NCBI GenBank assembly: GCA_937896275.1
Contig: CALBMW010000043.1
Span: forward strand, 1-6,258
DNA length: 6,258 nt
Direction: 5' to 3'
DNA from: an uncultured Myxococcales bacterium
Lineage (GTDB): Bacteria > Myxococcota_A > Bradymonadia > UBA7976 > UBA1532
The position numbers and the translations under genes are program-made. This document shows, piece after piece, positions 5,039 through 6,258 of this stretch. Under the pieces are notes generated by a model that searched no databases, was not told the DNA's origin, and was given only the letters and a program-made list of their open reading frames with translations. Each line of letters begins with the position of its first letter. Position 1 is the stretch's first letter.

Positions 5039-6258
5039 ATGGACAGGGTGGCCGCGCCGGCTCGCCGCCTCGTGCGAGCGGTGCTCGTCGGTCGCGACGC
5101 GCACGACGCGGCCGCCGAACACCTGCCCGACCATGCGTTGGAGCCGCTGGCCGACGCGACTTTGTCAGGGCTGCCGGCGCATCGCGCCGACGCCCGGGCC
5201 GAGCTCGCGGTCCTCCTCGCTCAGGCACACGAGGGTCTGCGCGCCACGCTCGACCGGCTGCAGGCGCGCATGGCCGACCCCGTCGAGGTGGCCCTCGCGA
5301 CGGTCTTCGCTGCGGCGGTGCGGGCTGCCTGGGCACGATTGCAGGCGGATCTGGACGACGTCGCCGGTCGCGGTCACTGGCTGGCGGTGGCGCGTGACGC
5401 GGACGCGCGGCAGGACGAAGCGGAGACGTTTACCAAGGACTCGCGCGGCGCTGCGCCGTCCGCGGTCTGGGCCGCCGGCGAGCTGCGCACCTGGCTGCAT
5501 CGCGTGCGCCTGGAGCTGGCGCGCCTCGAGGATCGGATCACATTCGCGGCGTCCGGGATCCCCCACGGCGACCGCTGGCAGGCGGCGGGCCTGGGCCCCG
5601 AGGTGGCAGGCGTCTGGGACGCGTGGGGCTTCGAGCCCGCCGAGACGGTGGCCTGGCGATGCGTCGGTGCCCACGACGCCGAGGACGCTGCAGGCTGGCG
5701 GTCCGCGGGCTTCGGCCCGGTGGACGCGATCACGTGGCGCGACGCCGGCTTCGGGGCAGACACCGCCCGCCCGTGGCGGCGCGCGGGCTTCGACGCCACG
5801 ATGGCCACGGCGGTGCGCGGGCGCGATCCCGCCGCGACGCCGGCCGCCTGCCTCGAGAGCGTGCTGTTGGCGTGGTTGCAGAGCGGCTCGATCGAGCTCT
5901 CCGCGGTGGTCGCGTCGGGCCTGGGGCAGGCGGCGCGCGCCGTGATCGCGCTCCGCGCGAAGGCGGGGCGAGAAAGAGCCAACGAGGCGGTGCACGCCCT
6001 GGCGAAGCTCGTCGATCGGTTGGTGCGGGCGTCGGGCGCTGGACGGCGGGACCGTCTGGGCGCGGCGCGGGTGCTGTTGGCCGTGTTGCCGCTCACCGCG
6101 CCCCGATTGAAGGCTCGGCTGCTGCTGGCCGAAGACACCGTCGAGGGGGCCGAAGAGGTCATCACGACGCTGCACACCTGCGAGGATCCTCAGGCGGTGG
6201 TGCTGTGCGCGCGGGCCAACCTGGTGCTGGCCGCCGCGCACCTCCCGTTGACCGCTTG
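5039..6258 (+). CDS. Unrecognised helix-rich protein with six tandem W-x-x-x-G-F repeats (3'-partial)
   Basis: An ATG at 5039 opens a frame that stays uninterrupted to the window end, giving 406 codons plus two bases; the stop lies outside. It is favoured over overlapping frames because nearly every codon ends in G or C, the composition is that of a normal soluble protein (Ala, Leu, Asp, Glu, Arg), and it carries a clear internal repeat. Residues 1-170 look alpha-helical with amphipathic Leu/Ala patterns. Residues 180-258 are six W-x-x-x-G-F-type repeats. Residues 270-406 are again helical, with a possible repeat-like scaffold such as TPR, which I cannot confirm. There is no signal peptide or clear membrane segment, so a cytoplasmic location is likely. 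No catalytic motif (P-loop, kinase, protease) appears in the visible part; one could lie beyond the edge. Function unknown. Confidence 0.85.
   Translation, partial: MDRVAAPARRLVRAVLVGRDAHDAAAEHLPDHALEPLADATLSGLPAHRADARAELAVLLAQAHEGLRATLDRLQARMADPVEVALATVFAAAVRAAWARLQADLDDVAGRGHWLAVARDADARQDEAETFTKDSRGAAPSAVWAAGELRTWLHRVRLELARLEDRITFAASGIPHGDRWQAAGLGPEVAGVWDAWGFEPAETVAWRCVGAHDAEDAAGWRSAGFGPVDAITWRDAGFGADTARPWRRAGFDATMATAVRGRDPAATPAACLESVLLAWLQSGSIELSAVVASGLGQAARAVIALRAKAGRERANEAVHALAKLVDRLVRASGAGRRDRLGAARVLLAVLPLTAPRLKARLLLAEDTVEGAEEVITTLHTCEDPQAVVLCARANLVLAAAHLPLTA
5576..5812 (+). repeat. Six tandem 13-residue W-x-x-x-G-F repeats within the downstream protein
   Basis: Tryptophans at residues 180, 193, 206, 220, 233 and 246 of the downstream protein are spaced 13, 13, 14, 13 and 13 apart. 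The consensus is W-x-x-[AVW]-G-F-x-[PA]-x-x-A-x-x. Units 2, 4, 5 and 6 keep G-F, unit 1 has G-L, and unit 3 is degenerate (C-V-G-A) with one extra residue. The following units lack the tryptophan, so the array has clean borders. The period suggests one short helix and turn per unit, with the W and F packing in a core. At the DNA level the copies differ, so the array is old or under protein-level selection. I do not recall a named family for it with confidence. Confidence 0.8.

Noticed and set aside
4995..5945. Sense-strand frame overlapping the start of the downstream gene
   Set aside because: The product is dominated by Arg, Ser, Pro and Trp, third positions are not GC-biased in this frame, and it starts at a GTG without a ribosome binding site.
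5165..6241. Antisense frame of 358 codons opposite the downstream gene
   Set aside because: The translation is rich in Arg, His, Gln and Pro with no motif or plausible start signal. The sense frame from 5039 has the expected codon bias and a protein-level repeat.

Overview
This very GC-rich window (sense codons end almost always in G or C) holds two incomplete protein-coding genes, both on the + strand, separated by a 127-base intergenic region. The organism is most likely a bacterium of the Myxococcota / Bradymonadales type (former Deltaproteobacteria). That inference rests on the base composition and on the style of the large protein, in which lamin-tail domains alternate with cysteine-rich modules; such exoproteins are common there. 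No marker gene in the window proves it.

Bases 1-4911 are the last 1636 codons of a giant modular protein whose N-terminus lies upstream of the window. It opens with two cysteine-rich modules in tandem, the first cut by the window edge. Four copies of a roughly 375-390-residue unit follow. Each unit is a lamin-tail domain (LTD), then a second predicted beta-sandwich domain that I cannot name, then an eight-cysteine module. The protein ends directly after the last cysteine module, with no visible membrane anchor or sorting tail. Regular, even cysteine counts point to a disulfide-stabilised exported protein, probably on the cell surface or secreted.

Bases 4912-5038 form a compact regulatory region. 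It contains a TTGACA -35-like hexamer with a plausible -10, a perfect CACCAAT/ATTGGTG palindrome lying on that -10, a second possible promoter, a purine-rich ribosome binding site, and a long-range inverted repeat that could hide this binding site in read-through transcripts.

Bases 5039-6258 are the first 406 codons of a second gene that runs off the right edge. It encodes a probably cytoplasmic, helix-rich, alanine/arginine-rich protein that I do not recognise. Its clearest feature is six tandem 13-residue repeats of the form W-x-x-x-G-F-x-P-x-x-A-x-x. The genes share a strand, but the intergenic signals suggest that the second has its own promoter. Nothing in the sequence links the two functionally. 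There are no RNA genes, mobile elements or CRISPR arrays in the window.
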